64,000 nt of DNA from Neopusillimonas aromaticivorans (GCF_030344915.1 NZ_CP128233.1:992001-1056000); one strand, 5' to 3'. Counted from the first letter of the stretch, positions 43,342 to 52,861 are shown. Made by a program: numbers and translations. The notes: generated by a model not told the origin, from the sequence alone.

Positions 43342-44502
43342 TTACTTGCTGTCTTTGGTGGGCGCGGCCAGCAGGACAGGATCGTGAATAACGGAATGAC
43401 GTGCCCAGTAGCCGTTTTTGATGGTCTGGACTTGGACGTCTTTGTTGACTTCGTGCAGGCCGTTGAATTCGAGCTTGCCAATAGGCATTTCGTAAGAGCT
43501 GCCGGCGATGGCGTCGCGCAGTTCGGCTCCACCCTTACCGCCAGTTTTCTTCAGCCCTTCGATAAGAATGGACGTTGCGCTGTACGTGGAGGCGGCCACC
43601 ATATCAGCCCCGAAACCGGCTTTGGCGCGGAAGTCTTTCAGGAAGGTCTGTGTGATGGGTGATGCCGATTCGCGGTCAAGCGACGTGGTGACGAGCGTGC
43701 CTTCGGCTGCGGGGCCGGCGATTTCGATGAACTTGTCGCTGTCGTAGCCTTCTTGGCCAATGATGGGGGCCGTGATACCGGCGGCGCGCATTTGGGACAC
43801 CAGCGGGCCGGCGTTAAAGAAGTAGCCGGACGCGTAAATGACTTCGGGGTTATCGCTTTTTACTTTGGCGATCAGCGGGCCAAACTGGCGATCTTTGATG
43901 CCATATTCGTATTCGTTGACGATGTTTAGGTCAAACTTTGGGGCGGCGTCTTTGAAGCCGTTGGCCAGTGCCTGGCCGAAGTCGTTTTTAAGTGTGACCA
44001 GAACAACGCGCTTTTTGCCCAGGTTGTCGACCAACTTGGCGCCGGCACGGCCCTGGACCTCGCCCATGGAGGACACGCGGAACATGTAGTCGCCGGTGCG
44101 GGTAATGCTAGGGTCGATAGAGTAGGCGACAACATACGGAACTTTGGCGTTTTGGAAGATGCTGGCTGCTGCGCGTGTCGAGGCGGAGTACGGCCCCGAC
44201 ACGGCGCCGACTACCTGGTCCTTTTCAGTCAGTTTGGTGGCGGCTGGAATGGCATCTTTAGGCGATGCCTGGTCGTCGTAAACGATGAGATCGATTTTCT
44301 CGCCATTAATGCCGCCGCTTGCGTTGGCCTTTTCAACGGCCAGTTGTGCGCCGATAAGTGCCGAGTTACCGTCGGCCGCAGCAAAGCCAGTAAGTGGTAC
44401 GTTGATGCCGATCTTGATGTCGGCCAGTGCCGAGGTGGTGCCGAAAGCAGCGCATACAGCCAGCGCGAGGGAAAACTTGCGGGTAAGCGAATAGCGGTTC
44501 AT
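43342..44502 (-). CDS. Periplasmic substrate-binding protein, LivK-like, of the hut operon
   Basis: 386 residues. Signal peptide MNRYSLTRKFSLALAVCAAFG ends near SALA, followed by the type I periplasmic-binding fold: IKIGINVPLTGFAAADGNSA, LIVYDDQASPKDAIPAATKL, VGAVSGPYSASTRAA and VPYVVAYSIDPSITRTGDYMFRV. It captures an amino-acid-like ligand for LivHMGF. In this operon histidine or urocanate is the likely ligand, by inference. The start at 44502 has GGAGAG 5 bases upstream. First gene of the leftward operon. Confidence 0.93.
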   Translation of the reverse strand: MNRYSLTRKFSLALAVCAAFGTTSALADIKIGINVPLTGFAAADGNSALIGAQLAVEKANASGGINGEKIDLIVYDDQASPKDAIPAATKLTEKDQVVGAVSGPYSASTRAAASIFQNAKVPYVVAYSIDPSITRTGDYMFRVSSMGEVQGRAGAKLVDNLGKKRVVLVTLKNDFGQALANGFKDAAPKFDLNIVNEYEYGIKDRQFGPLIAKVKSDNPEVIYASGYFFNAGPLVSQMRAAGITAPIIGQEGYDSDKFIEIAGPAAEGTLVTTSLDRESASPITQTFLKDFRAKAGFGADMVAASTYSATSILIEGLKKTGGKGGAELRDAIAGSSYEMPIGKLEFNGLHEVNKDVQVQTIKNGYWARHSVIHDPVLLAAPTKDSK

Positions 44503-44557
44503 GTTCTCTCCTAGGTTATGAAAAAAGTGTGTTGTCACCCCTTTTTTCCATCATAAT

Positions 44558-44569
44558 TTGTCTATACAA
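44558..44569. promoter_or_regulatory. HutC-type operator between the hut operon and hutC
   Basis: TTGTCTATACAA is a dyad whose centre GTCTATAC fits the GTMTAKAC consensus reported for the HutC subfamily of GntR regulators. It lies in the 158-base gap between the divergent starts at 44502 and 44661, well placed to repress both directions. Urocanate is the usual inducer in this family. Confidence 0.75.
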
Positions 44570-44660
44570 CTTTGCAAAGTATATTTGCAGCATTTTTTTG
44601 GGTAATAACCCGAATCTTTTTATGTGCAATACCTATCCTTTAGATAATGGGGAGTGTGTT

Positions 44661-45363
44661 ATGTCGGAACAGGAAGTTCCGCTGTACCAACGGATCAAAG
44701 ACTATTTGTTGACTGAAATTCAGGGGGCAAGTGGCACGAGGGGAGGCAATTCCGCCCGAAATTTCGCTGGCGCGTCAGTTTGGAGTGTCGCGCATGACCG
44801 TGAACCGAGCGGTGCGAGAGCTGACCGCCGAGAACATTCTGAAGCGCATCCAGGGCTCGGGCACCTATGTGGCGCACCGCAAGTATCAGGCCACATTGGT
44901 GGCGATTAAAAACATCGCTGACGAGGTGCGTGGCCGGGGCCATCGGCACAGCAGCCAGGTGCTGCAGCTTGAAAGCGCATCAGCGTCCGAGGCGCTGGCG
45001 GTGCAGTTCGAGGTGCAACCGGGCCATCCGCTGTTTCATTCCGTTATTGTTCACTTCGATAATCAGACGCCCATCCAGTACGAAGATCGTTGGGTCAATG
45101 CTGAGGTTGCCCCCGACTATATGGCACTGGATTTTTCGGTGTCGACGCCGAACGAGCATTTGATGCGCGTGGCGCCCTTGCAGGGTGTGCGCTATTGCAT
45201 CGAGGCGGTCAACGCGCCCGCTGATATTGCCGCCCACTTGCATGTACCGGAACATGAGGCGTGTCTGGTTTTGTACCGAACCACGCTGGCGCTGGACCAG
45301 GTCGCATCGGTCGTGACCATGTGGTACCCGGGTAGCCGCTATCAGTTCGAGGGCCGACTGTAG
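44661..45363 (+). CDS. hutC: GntR-family repressor HutC (two missing G bases)
   Basis: About 234 residues. The N-terminal GntR winged helix has VPLYQRIKDYLLTEIQ, PPEISLARQFGVSRMTVNRAVREL and ILKRIQGSGTYVA. A UTRA effector domain follows (VAIKNIADEVRGRGH, HPLFHSVIVHFDNQTPIQYEDRWVN), ending WYPGSRYQFEGRL. Between codons 22 and 35 two G runs are each one base short (CAGGGGGCAAG at 44721 and GAGGGGAGG at 44740). Restoring them gives QGGKWHEGEAIPPE. It represses hut genes until urocanate binds. Confidence 0.9.
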
Positions 45364-45524
45364 TCGGGTTTACGGAGGCGGCAGGGGCTTGCGTTGGGCG
45401 GCCGTGCCGCCCGTTGCCGCTTGTTTCTGAAATTTAGTATGGCGCCGAATGTTGTGGTCACCTGAGTTCGACAGTTAAGATCGTAAGCCGTTGATTTATA
45501 ACAACTTGGCTTTAAAACGCTCCA

Positions 45525-45818
45525 CTACAAATTCACATACGCCACATCAGCGGCTGGTTTTTTGACCTTCAAGCTGGCCAGTACGGCGGTTTGCTCTGCA
45601 TCCATTGCCGAGATGCCGGTAATCGGCATCTGACCTTCAAATGTCACCTTATGGGTTTGAATCCGGCGCAGTACCGACAAGGCTCGCTCGGGCGAACGCA
45701 CGTCAGGCACTGGCGTTTGGTGCAATCGGGCACGCATGACACGCGCCAATACCAACGCAATAAAGCGTCGGCCCTGAAAAATCCCCACAACCCGCATAAA
45801 CACTGATGATGAGTGCAA
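45525..45818 (-). pseudogene. C-terminal fragment of an IS transposase
   Basis: 97 codons ending VLASLKVKKPAADVAYVNL, with LARVMRARLHQTPVPDVRSPERALSVLRRIQTH. This looks like the C-terminus of an IS4/IS1634-type transposase, though the family is not certain. No N-terminal part is present. It borders the IS5-type remnant at 45820. Confidence 0.6.
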
Positions 45819-45883
45819 TTTCGGATACCCAGAACTCCCAGTTTGTTGTCCAATAGAGGCTGTTTTCTGGGAGTTTTATTTCG

Positions 45884-46051
45884 ATGTTTGCCTGCCCTGC
45901 CACCGATGATTTTTTCCGTTCTCGCATTGATCAGATGATTGACCTTCGTCATCCGTTGGCGGTGTTGTCCTCGCGCATGCCATGGCAAGAACTTGAGGCA
46001 CGGGTGGCCCATCTGTTTGTTCGTAAAGCCCACACGGGGGTCGCGATGTAG
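45884..46051 (+). pseudogene. IS5-family transposase, N-terminal fragment
   Basis: 55 codons: MFACPATDDFFRSRIDQMID, PLAVLSSRMPWQELEARVAHLF. This is the usual start of an IS5-group transposase. The frame ends in the first bases of the IS3-family element (TAG at 46049). The corresponding C-terminus is at 49634-49954. Confidence 0.82.
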
Positions 46052-46089
46052 TGGTCAAGTTTTTTGGACACGCCGATCAGGCGGTGGGG

Positions 46090-46565
46090 TTATGCACAGG
46101 CGGGCAACTGGGTGGCAGGGCTGGCCAGCATTTCATACTGCGCGGGTGATCGGTAGCCAAGTTTTGAATGCAATCGGGTACTGTTATAAAAGTTAACAAT
46201 GTAGTCGGTGATGTCCTGTTTGGCTTCTAAATGGTTGGCATACCGAGTCTGCCAGACACGCTCCATTTTCAAATTCAGAAAGAAGCGCTCCATCACGGCA
46301 TTGTCCCAACAATTACCCTTGCGACTCATGCTGAGCACCAGCCCGTGGTTTTCAAGTAACTGCCGGTGTTCAGTGCTGGCATATTGACTGCCTCGGTCAG
46401 AGTGAACCAACAAACCCGGTGCCGGCTGGCGAACCGAAATGGCCATGCTCAAGGCATCACACACCAACTGTGCGGGCATGGTAGGTGCCATGGACCAACC
46501 CACGATACGACGTGAATACAGATCCAATACAGCGGCCAGATACAGCCAGCCGCTGTCGGTACGAA
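46090..46565 (-). pseudogene. IS3-family OrfB, 3' exon (interrupted by group II intron)
   Basis: Contains the second half of the rve integrase core: LYLAAVLDLYSRRIVGW, then D in LLVHSDRGSQYAS, then E in CWDNAVMERFFLNLK. Joined to the 5' exon at 48855-49255 it reads VTYIRTDSGWLYLAAVLDLY without a gap, so splicing of the intron would restore a full transposase. Confidence 0.85.
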
Positions 46566-48854
46566 GTAGAGTAAGAGACAGGGCGTAGTCGAACTATTTC
46601 CCTGCCTCTCCTCTCCGAACCGGACGTGCACCTTTCAGCGCATCCGGCTCTCCATCTAAGCGTTGCTCATAGCAAAGGCGACATCGACGTAGCGCGACTC
46701 GATAGTATTTCGTACCTCGTCGCGCAGAATATACGGATTTTCCATCGGCGTACGCCATGTGAAGCGGCCCTTGCGGCTGGTAACAAGACGCCGAAGCGCC
46801 ACCGCCCCATACCAACCCCGACTATTCTGGCCTTCAAGAACCCATGTTTTGGCTCTTCCCGGTTCGGGCTCGCGGACATACTTGCGCATCAACGACCTGA
46901 ATCCACGTCGGTACTTGCGCGCGAGCCAGTACCCGAACTTCCAGAAGACGGTCCGGTCAACTTTCCGAAACATGATGGCGGTGTAGTCGGTGTATTGATA
47001 GAAAGCAGCCCAGCCAGCAAGTTGCCGATTCAGGCTTTCCATCAGATCCATCCGGTTGTTGTCGTAGTTACCCGACAGTTGTTTGACTAGCCGCAAGGCA
47101 AAACCCCGGCACTTCTCCCACGGAATCGTCGTCACAGGTCGCATGCGACCACGTGGTCCACGTTTGCGAATGATTCTGTGACCCAGGAAGACGAAGCCGT
47201 CATTCACATGCGTAATATGGGTTTTCTCCATATTTAGCGTGAGCTTCAGCTCGCCTTCAAGAAATCCGCGACATGCTTCACGTACGGTCTCAGCATGTTC
47301 ACGAGTTCCCTTGACTACGATCACAAAGTCATCGGCGTACCGGCAGTAGGCTACAGCAGGTTTCCATTGCCGGTTTTCTCGCACAGCAATGGGCCGCTGC
47401 TTGAGAATGCCGAAGTTCCACGCCCACCGATCCTTGCGCACCTTCTTGTTCAGGTAGTTCCGTTCCATCCACGCATCGAACTCATGCAACATGATGTTGG
47501 ATAACAGGGGTGAGATGACACCGCCCTGAGGAACGCCTTTGCTTGAAGCACGGAACAGATCGCGATCAACGCAGCCCGCCTTGATGAATTTCCAGAGCAG
47601 AGCAAGGAAGCGCTGGTCGGCGATGCGCTTGCGGATTCCCTTCATCAGCAGGCGATGATGCACCGTGTCGAAGTAACTGGCGAGGTCGCCCTCGATGACC
47701 CAGCGTCCGGCGACACTTTGTTCACCACCGTCTTGCAACTGAAGCTTCACCGTGCGAATCGCATGATGTACGCTACGGGCCGGTCTGAAGCCATAGGAAG
47801 CCGGGTGGAAATCGCTTTCCCATATTGGCTCCATGGCCATTAGCATGGCCCGTTGCACGATCCGATCCCGCAGGCTCGGAATGCCAAGAGGCCTGAGCGT
47901 GCCATTCGCTTTCGGTATATACACGCGTCGTGCGGGCAACGGACTGTACGAGCCCGCCAGCAATTCTTCGCGTATCGTCGCCAGTTCGTGCTGAAGATTC
48001 ATTTCCAGCATACGTTTGTCAACGCCATCAACGCCCGGCGTGCGTGCTCCGCTGGAAGCCAGCGTAATGCGAGCCGCTTCGCTCAGCCAATCTTTGTCGG
48101 CAATCAGTCGTAGGAGTCGATCGAACTTGCGTTCTTTGTCCTCGGTTGACCATATCGCCAGTTTGTTTTGCATTTCACTGATTATCAAAGGTCTTCACCT
48201 CATTGTGGTCAATTAATCCGCCAAACAAACCACTTAAACTGCCCGCCTTCGCCATGTGGCTGGTTTTCCCAACCTCGGACTACTACGCGGGCTCCGCCAG
48301 CCTGCACATCATCGGGGGCACACTCCTTAGCATTTGTGCAAGCCTTCCCCAGTTCACATGCTGGACTCAACACACGGGCGAGGCTGCCTGTCGCAGTCTT
48401 TATCCTTGCTTGTTGCAAGTCGTCGCAAACACCACGGTCTAGCTGCGCTCTCTCCGTAGTTCCCTGCTGACCAGCATACATATCCAATCAGCATTTGTGG
48501 CGCCGGGCCATACGTGTGCCTAGCTCCAGTTCGCGTCCTGCCCGTAAAGCGGTGTGGGCAGGGGTGACATTTCAACCCTCAGATGCGATTTAACAGGTTC
48601 GTGTTCCTCAACCGTCCCATGCTCAGCCTAGAGACTCATCTTGGCGTAACCGCTTCGCCGCAAGCCCCGTTTCCCACGGACTTCGTCACCTTGCCAGTGT
48701 CGGCAAGTCACCGCCGCTTCGGCTCACTTTCTCTCGCAGCAGAGAAAGGGCATGCCCCGGTACCGCAACGTTTATCGTCCCCGGGTCCTGCATTCCAAAC
48801 ATGCTCAAGCAGCTTCACCCCCATGCAGGCGGGCTACGCTGGCTGGGCGTACTG
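46566..48854 (-). mobile_element. Group II intron with its own reverse transcriptase
   Basis: 2289 bases. On the minus strand the intron begins GTACGCCCAGCC (exon ...GACGTACA before it) and ends CTCTTACTCTAC (exon TTCGTACCGAC after it). Domain V is visible as GAGCCGGATGCG, GAAA, and GTGCACGTCCGGTTC shortly after the RT stop. The domain VI helix, with a bulged A, follows in GGCAGGGAAATAGTTCGACT. The exons join in frame within the IS3 orfB. The 650 bases before the RT start form the ribozyme domains I-IV and hold no other gene. Confidence 0.88.
46656..48188 (-). CDS. ltrA: Group II intron reverse transcriptase/maturase
   Basis: 510 residues, complete. RT motifs are VRRVYIPKANGTLRPLGIPS-like (ARRVYIPKANGTLRPLGIP), YGFRPARSVHHAI, a GVPQGGVISPLLSNIMLHEFD box and the catalytic YCRYADDFVIVVKG. 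A maturase X domain and a C-terminal DNA-binding/HNH-like region follow (GRFTWRTPMENPY). It acts with the intron RNA to splice it and to insert it into new DNA sites. Full length and in frame, so the intron may be active. Confidence 0.95.
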   Translation of the reverse strand: MIISEMQNKLAIWSTEDKERKFDRLLRLIADKDWLSEAARITLASSGARTPGVDGVDKRMLEMNLQHELATIREELLAGSYSPLPARRVYIPKANGTLRPLGIPSLRDRIVQRAMLMAMEPIWESDFHPASYGFRPARSVHHAIRTVKLQLQDGGEQSVAGRWVIEGDLASYFDTVHHRLLMKGIRKRIADQRFLALLWKFIKAGCVDRDLFRASSKGVPQGGVISPLLSNIMLHEFDAWMERNYLNKKVRKDRWAWNFGILKQRPIAVRENRQWKPAVAYCRYADDFVIVVKGTREHAETVREACRGFLEGELKLTLNMEKTHITHVNDGFVFLGHRIIRKRGPRGRMRPVTTIPWEKCRGFALRLVKQLSGNYDNNRMDLMESLNRQLAGWAAFYQYTDYTAIMFRKVDRTVFWKFGYWLARKYRRGFRSLMRKYVREPEPGRAKTWVLEGQNSRGWYGAVALRRLVTSRKGRFTWRTPMENPYILRDEVRNTIESRYVDVAFAMSNA

Positions 48855-49255
48855 TACGTCACATCGCACACCCAGGCCGTATTGGGGGCCTCAGGCGCAA
48901 ACTGACGATTGAGCACGTTCTCAGCCACCGGCAGATGATGTTTGCTATCGGTGGTATGAACGAACTTGCGACGCCAACAGACCTTGAGTCCGCAGGCTTT
49001 CATCAAGGTTCGACAGCGGTGGCGTCCAACGTCATGACCTTGGGCACGCAGGGCTGCGCTCAAGCGACGACTGCCGTACGTTCGACCACTGGCAAGAAAA
49101 ACCGCCTGAGCATGCACACTGTCCTGACAAAAAGGTGCGGGTGTACTTGCTCTGCGACGCGCGGCGTAGTAACCAGAGCGGCTGATGTCCAATGCCTGAC
49201 AGACCTGTTTGATCGGTGCCTCCTTCGCTAACTCAGTGACGACATCGTGGATCAC
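48855..49255 (-). pseudogene. IS3-family OrfB, 5' exon (interrupted by group II intron)
   Basis: From a GTG at 49255 (MIHDVVTELAKEAPIKQVCQ) through the HTH_21 region (RTYGSRRLSAALRAQGHDVGRHRCRTLM) to the first catalytic aspartate in AWVCDVTY. There the group II intron enters, one base into the following codon. It overlaps the end of orfA by 4 bases (stop TGA). Confidence 0.85.
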
Positions 49256-49568
49256 TTCATTTCCCGTGCGAAGAAGGCCGAGGCCTTTTTAAGATTTCGT
49301 TGTCCGATTTCAGTCGCCGGACTTCGGCTTCCAGTTCTCGAATACGCTGCTGCTCAGCCGTTAACGGTTTGCCAATCCCGGGCCTGCCGCACGATTCTTC
49401 ATTCAGTTGGTGCACCCAGCGTCGGACCACACTTTCGGTCAGCTTCATTTCGCGGCAGACCTGGCTGACGCTGACGCCTTGCTCGCGAACCATGCGCGCC
49501 ACCTGCAACTTGAACGCTGGGTCAAAGGTTCGGCGATTCTTGGTTGTGTCGGTTGTCTTGTCGGTCAT
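49252..49568 (-). CDS. IS3-family OrfA (one A short at the slippery run)
   Basis: About 105 residues starting MTDKTTDTTKNRRTFDPAFKL. Helix-turn-helix EQGVSVSQVCREMKLTESVVRRWV, then a coiled zipper LRELEAEVRRLKSDNEIL. The A run near 49290 has five bases; six would give LKKASAFFAREMK and the TGA at 49252. As printed the frame ends in KRPRPSSHGK nearby. Confidence 0.82.
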
Positions 49569-49633
49569 CTCTTCATGTTCCTTGTCGGGGGAAAACACCC
49601 GATCAAAGTGTCCATTTAAATTTGACCACAACA

Positions 49634-49954
49634 CTGGAACGACAGCAGCTGAAACGCAGACAAGCCATTGAGCCGATCATCGGCCACCTGAAAGCGGATC
49701 ACCGCATGGATCGCTGTCACCTTAAAGGTGAAGAAGGTGACCGGCTGCATGCCGTGTTGTGCGCGGCGGGCTACAACCTCAAATGGCTGCTGCGTATGAT
49801 TGCCAAGAAGGGGTGCCCTTCTTGCATGCGCTTTTTGCGCCTGAAAAAAGGCACCGCCGTGAGGGCGTTGCTGACGGCATTGGCGTGGGAGGCGGGTGCT
49901 GACCAGTTAAACCGTCATCGCAGCGTCATGCAAAGACCCATGTTGGCGGCGTGA
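49634..49954 (+). pseudogene. IS5-family transposase, C-terminal fragment
   Basis: Starts right after the IS3 end: LERQQLKRRQAIEPIIGHLK, ADHRMDRCHLKGEEGDRLHA, GYNLKWLLRMI. This is the typical C-terminus of IS5-group transposases, with the catalytic glutamate in AIEPIIGH. Together with 45884-46051 it marks one old IS5-type element that lost its middle. Confidence 0.82.
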
Positions 49955-50005
49955 CGCAGCGTCTTGAATGGCCGTTTTCGGCCAAAATGAATAAATCAGC
50001 ATCGA

Positions 50006-50677
50006 CTACTTCTGGGCCATCCGGCGATACGTCTCGGACAGATCCATCACAATAACCCGCACGCTCTCACGCCCGGGAAGACGCTTTAAATAGCTGCGCA
50101 GACTCGCCTCAGAGCGCCCCAGCACCACATCAAACACCTTATGGTTCTTCAGATCCACCAGCGTGGTGGCATAGCCCTGCTTGCGCGTAAAGAAGTGCTC
50201 ATCAATGCCCAGCACCTGCGGACACGCCCGGCCTGATAACTCCGAGACCCGCTGCTTCACAAACGACTGATACCAGCGCTCAACCGTGGCACTGCCTATC
50301 TGGTAGGTGATGGATAACTTGCGCTGACTCACACCGCCTTCATGGGCTTCGAACACCTCGAGCCGGTAGGCTTCGGTGGCGCGTCGACGCGGGCCAATAC
50401 CGGCAAACCGATGACGAAAATACCGGTTGCACTGGGTGCAGTGGTACTTGGGCACGGCCAGGTGCAGCACCATCAATTGGTTACCTTGCCGCGTATGCTT
50501 GAGTGTGCGTTGGTACGTGGCCTTGATGCGCAGATTAGGCGCCTGACAGTACAGGCAACTAGGCCGACGTTTGGGCCTGGCCCAGACGTGAATATCCTGT
50601 GCCCGGTTGACCTGCTGAACAACTAAACCTGGGATCCCTAGGATAGAATCGATTGGGGACATCGACATACACTCCAT
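50006..50677 (-). pseudogene. ISL3-family transposase, truncated at the C-terminus
   Basis: 223 codons of a usual 400 or so. N-terminal zinc-finger CLYCQAPNLRIKATYQR and KYHCTQCNRYFRHRF, then the helix-turn-helix and the first part of the DDE domain (VLGIDEHFFTRKQGYATTLVDL, VRVIVMDLSETYRRM). The sequence stops at the border of the IS5 remnant. The outer end near 50712 carries AATGTCGGTGTCCCC, an inverted partner of GGGGACATCGACAT at 50655. Confidence 0.85.
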
Positions 50678-50797
50678 TAAACGTGTTTCTTCGCAAAAAC
50701 AAGTCTAATGAATGTCGGTGTCCCCTTTAATGATGAAGAGCCGGCTTCGCTCTATGATGAGGCATACCGGCTTTCCGCCTGATGGATCCACAAGCCC

Positions 50798-51223
50798 ATG
50801 CCCAATCGACGCGCTGTTTTGCTCTCTGGTCTAGCGGTCGCTACAACCAGCCTGCCCCACCAGATTTTCGCCCAGACCGATTTTTCGCTCGATGACTTCA
50901 TTGCGCTTTCGTCGACACTTACCGGCGCGCCGGTTTCGGCGCTAGACGTGCATGCAGCTCGCATCATGTTAGACGCTTTCAGGGAACGCGGGTTGTCAAC
51001 TGCTTTGGCTCAGTTAGCAAACCAGGCAAGCCCTGGCGTCACCGCCTCGCCGCTAAGAAATGAAGTCGTTGCCGCCTGGTATTCAGGTGTCTGTAAAACA
51101 GCAAAGGGATCAGTGGTGGCCACCTACACCCAGGCACTATGCTGGCGCAACAGCACCTTTCTACACCCAGCAGGCTGGTGCGGCGGAGCAACCGGCTATT
51201 GGGGCCAACCACCCGTTGCGTAA
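50798..51223 (+). CDS. Small (gamma) subunit of a membrane-associated sugar/alcohol dehydrogenase
   Basis: 141 residues. The N-terminus has a Tat-like signal (MPNRRAVLLSGLAVATTSL, cut near IFAQ). The rest resembles the small subunit of the FAD-dependent gluconate, sorbitol or glucose dehydrogenase complexes: LDDFIALSSTLTG, NEVVAAWYSGVCKTAKG, TYTQALCWRN and HPAGWCGGATGYWGQPP. It is a hitch-hiker chaperone subunit that helps fold and Tat-export the catalytic partner. Followed after 12 bases by the GMC subunit. Confidence 0.85.
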   Translation: MPNRRAVLLSGLAVATTSLPHQIFAQTDFSLDDFIALSSTLTGAPVSALDVHAARIMLDAFRERGLSTALAQLANQASPGVTASPLRNEVVAAWYSGVCKTAKGSVVATYTQALCWRNSTFLHPAGWCGGATGYWGQPPVA

Positions 51224-51235
51224 GGATGCCACGCT

Positions 51236-52861
51236 ATGCCTACCGTTTCTACCGACGTAGCAATTATTGGCTCGGGCGTGGCCGGATCACTGATAGCCTC
51301 ACGCCTTGCTCAGGCAGGTCTGCGCGTGTGCATCCTGGAAGCGGGCGCTGCCGTCGATCGTGCAACTGCGGTCCAGACTTTTCACAAGGCTTTGATCAAG
51401 GTACCCGAATGTGCCTACCCGCCACGCGCTGAAGCCATGCATCCGGTCACAGACCAGTTGACGCACTGGTATCGGCAAAGCGGCCCCGATCTATTCAAAA
51501 GCACCTATCTCAAAGTACTGGGCGGCACCACCTGGCATTGGCTGGGATCATGCCCGCGACTCATTCCTTCTGATTTTCAGCTGAACACGAAATTTGGTCG
51601 CGCCGTTGACTGGCCAATCACCTACGACACTCTGGAACCCTACTACCTGCAGGCTGAACACGAACTTGGTGTCGCTGGTGACTCGAGCCAACCCATGGGC
51701 TCGCCACGCAGCGGCCCTTACATCATGCCGCCTATTCCACCCACCTGGCTCGACAAGGTCGTCGCGCAAGCACTTGAGGGCAGCCGTTTCGAGGTCAGCC
51801 CAACCCCGCAGGCCCGCAACTCGATTTTCAACGATCAACGTGCTGCTTGCTGCGGAAGCTCCAGCTGCATTCCTGTGTGCCCGATTCAGGCCAAGTACGA
51901 CGCCACCGTGCATCTGAAACGTGCTACCGCTGCCGGCGCCTCGGTGCTTTCCGGCTCAACGGCCATTCGTCTGGAACCGTCCGCAGACGGGAGGATATCA
52001 ACGCTAATTTTCCGGCGTTGGGACCGCTCTGAAGGCAAGATACACGCCAAAATTTTTGTTGTGGCCTGCAATGCCATCGAAACACCCCGCCTCTTGCTCG
52101 CCTCGCGCAGCGCGGCTTTTCCCAACGGCATCGCCAATCGGTCAGATCAGGTAGGTCGAAACCTCATGGACCACCCCATACAGTTGTCATGGGCATTGAC
52201 GAATGAACCGGTTTATCCTTATCGGGGTCCGATATCAACCTCGGGCATCGAAAACCTGCGCGACGGTGAGTTCCGCAGAATCCATAGCGCCGTGCGTATC
52301 GAAATCGGTAACGACGGGTGGTCGTGGCCAACCGGTGCACCCATCACTACGGCAGCTCACCTGGCAGAACAAGGGCTGAGCGGCCACGAACTGGAAGCCG
52401 CTCTGGCAGATACCACCTCACGTCATCTGCGCGTAGCATCATTAACCGAGCAAGAGCCCGACCCTGAAAACCGCGTTAGTCTGGACCCAAACGATCACGA
52501 TATGTACGGTGTTCCTTTGCCACGCATCAGCTATCGTCTTGGCGATTACGTTATACAGGGCATGGCATGGGCCCGCGAGCTCCACAGCGAACTATTTCAC
52601 CGGCTCAAAGCAACCCAAACTCACCACGCACCTGAGTTCTTCGGGGCTGGACATATTCTAGGCACCACCCGCATGGGCAAAGACCCCGCATCGTCGGTTG
52701 TCGACCCGCAGCTGCGCTGTCACGATCACGCTAACCTGTTCATCGTGGGCGGCGGCGCCTTCCCAACGGTTGGAACGGCCAACCCCACCTTAACGATCGC
52801 AGCGCTCAGCTTGCGTGCTGCCGCTGATATTCAGCGCCAGCTGAGCGAAACGCCCGAATGA
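51236..52861 (+). CDS. GMC-family FAD dehydrogenase, catalytic subunit (gluconate/sorbitol/glucose dehydrogenase type)
   Basis: 541 residues. FAD-binding GxGxxG near the start is DVAIIGSGVAGSLIASRLAQAG; GMC C-terminal motifs are HILGTTRMGKDPASSVVDPQ and NLFIVGGGAFPTVGTANPTLT, with active-site His/Asn around the latter. A cysteine cluster CCGSSSCIPVCPIQAKYD matches the position of the [3Fe-4S]-binding cysteines in bacterial FAD-glucose dehydrogenase. It oxidises a polyol or sugar acid in the periplasm and passes electrons on. The multihaem cytochrome c subunit that normally completes the complex is not next to it. Substrate unknown. Confidence 0.9.
   Translation: MPTVSTDVAIIGSGVAGSLIASRLAQAGLRVCILEAGAAVDRATAVQTFHKALIKVPECAYPPRAEAMHPVTDQLTHWYRQSGPDLFKSTYLKVLGGTTWHWLGSCPRLIPSDFQLNTKFGRAVDWPITYDTLEPYYLQAEHELGVAGDSSQPMGSPRSGPYIMPPIPPTWLDKVVAQALEGSRFEVSPTPQARNSIFNDQRAACCGSSSCIPVCPIQAKYDATVHLKRATAAGASVLSGSTAIRLEPSADGRISTLIFRRWDRSEGKIHAKIFVVACNAIETPRLLLASRSAAFPNGIANRSDQVGRNLMDHPIQLSWALTNEPVYPYRGPISTSGIENLRDGEFRRIHSAVRIEIGNDGWSWPTGAPITTAAHLAEQGLSGHELEAALADTTSRHLRVASLTEQEPDPENRVSLDPNDHDMYGVPLPRISYRLGDYVIQGMAWARELHSELFHRLKATQTHHAPEFFGAGHILGTTRMGKDPASSVVDPQLRCHDHANLFIVGGGAFPTVGTANPTLTIAALSLRAAADIQRQLSETPE

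Larger units (their letters stand above)
46047..49633 (-). mobile_element. IS3-family element carrying a group II intron, inside an IS5-type remnant
   Basis: Inverted ends TGTAGTGGTCAAG (46047 onward) and, at the right, the complement of TGTTGTGGTCAAA (to 49633) enclose orfA and an orfB that is split by the intron at 46566-48854. Without the intron the element is about 1.3 kb, normal for the family. No 3-bp target repeat is seen, and most of the IS5 gene between the two fragments is missing. Insertion was therefore followed or accompanied by deletion. Confidence 0.82.
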
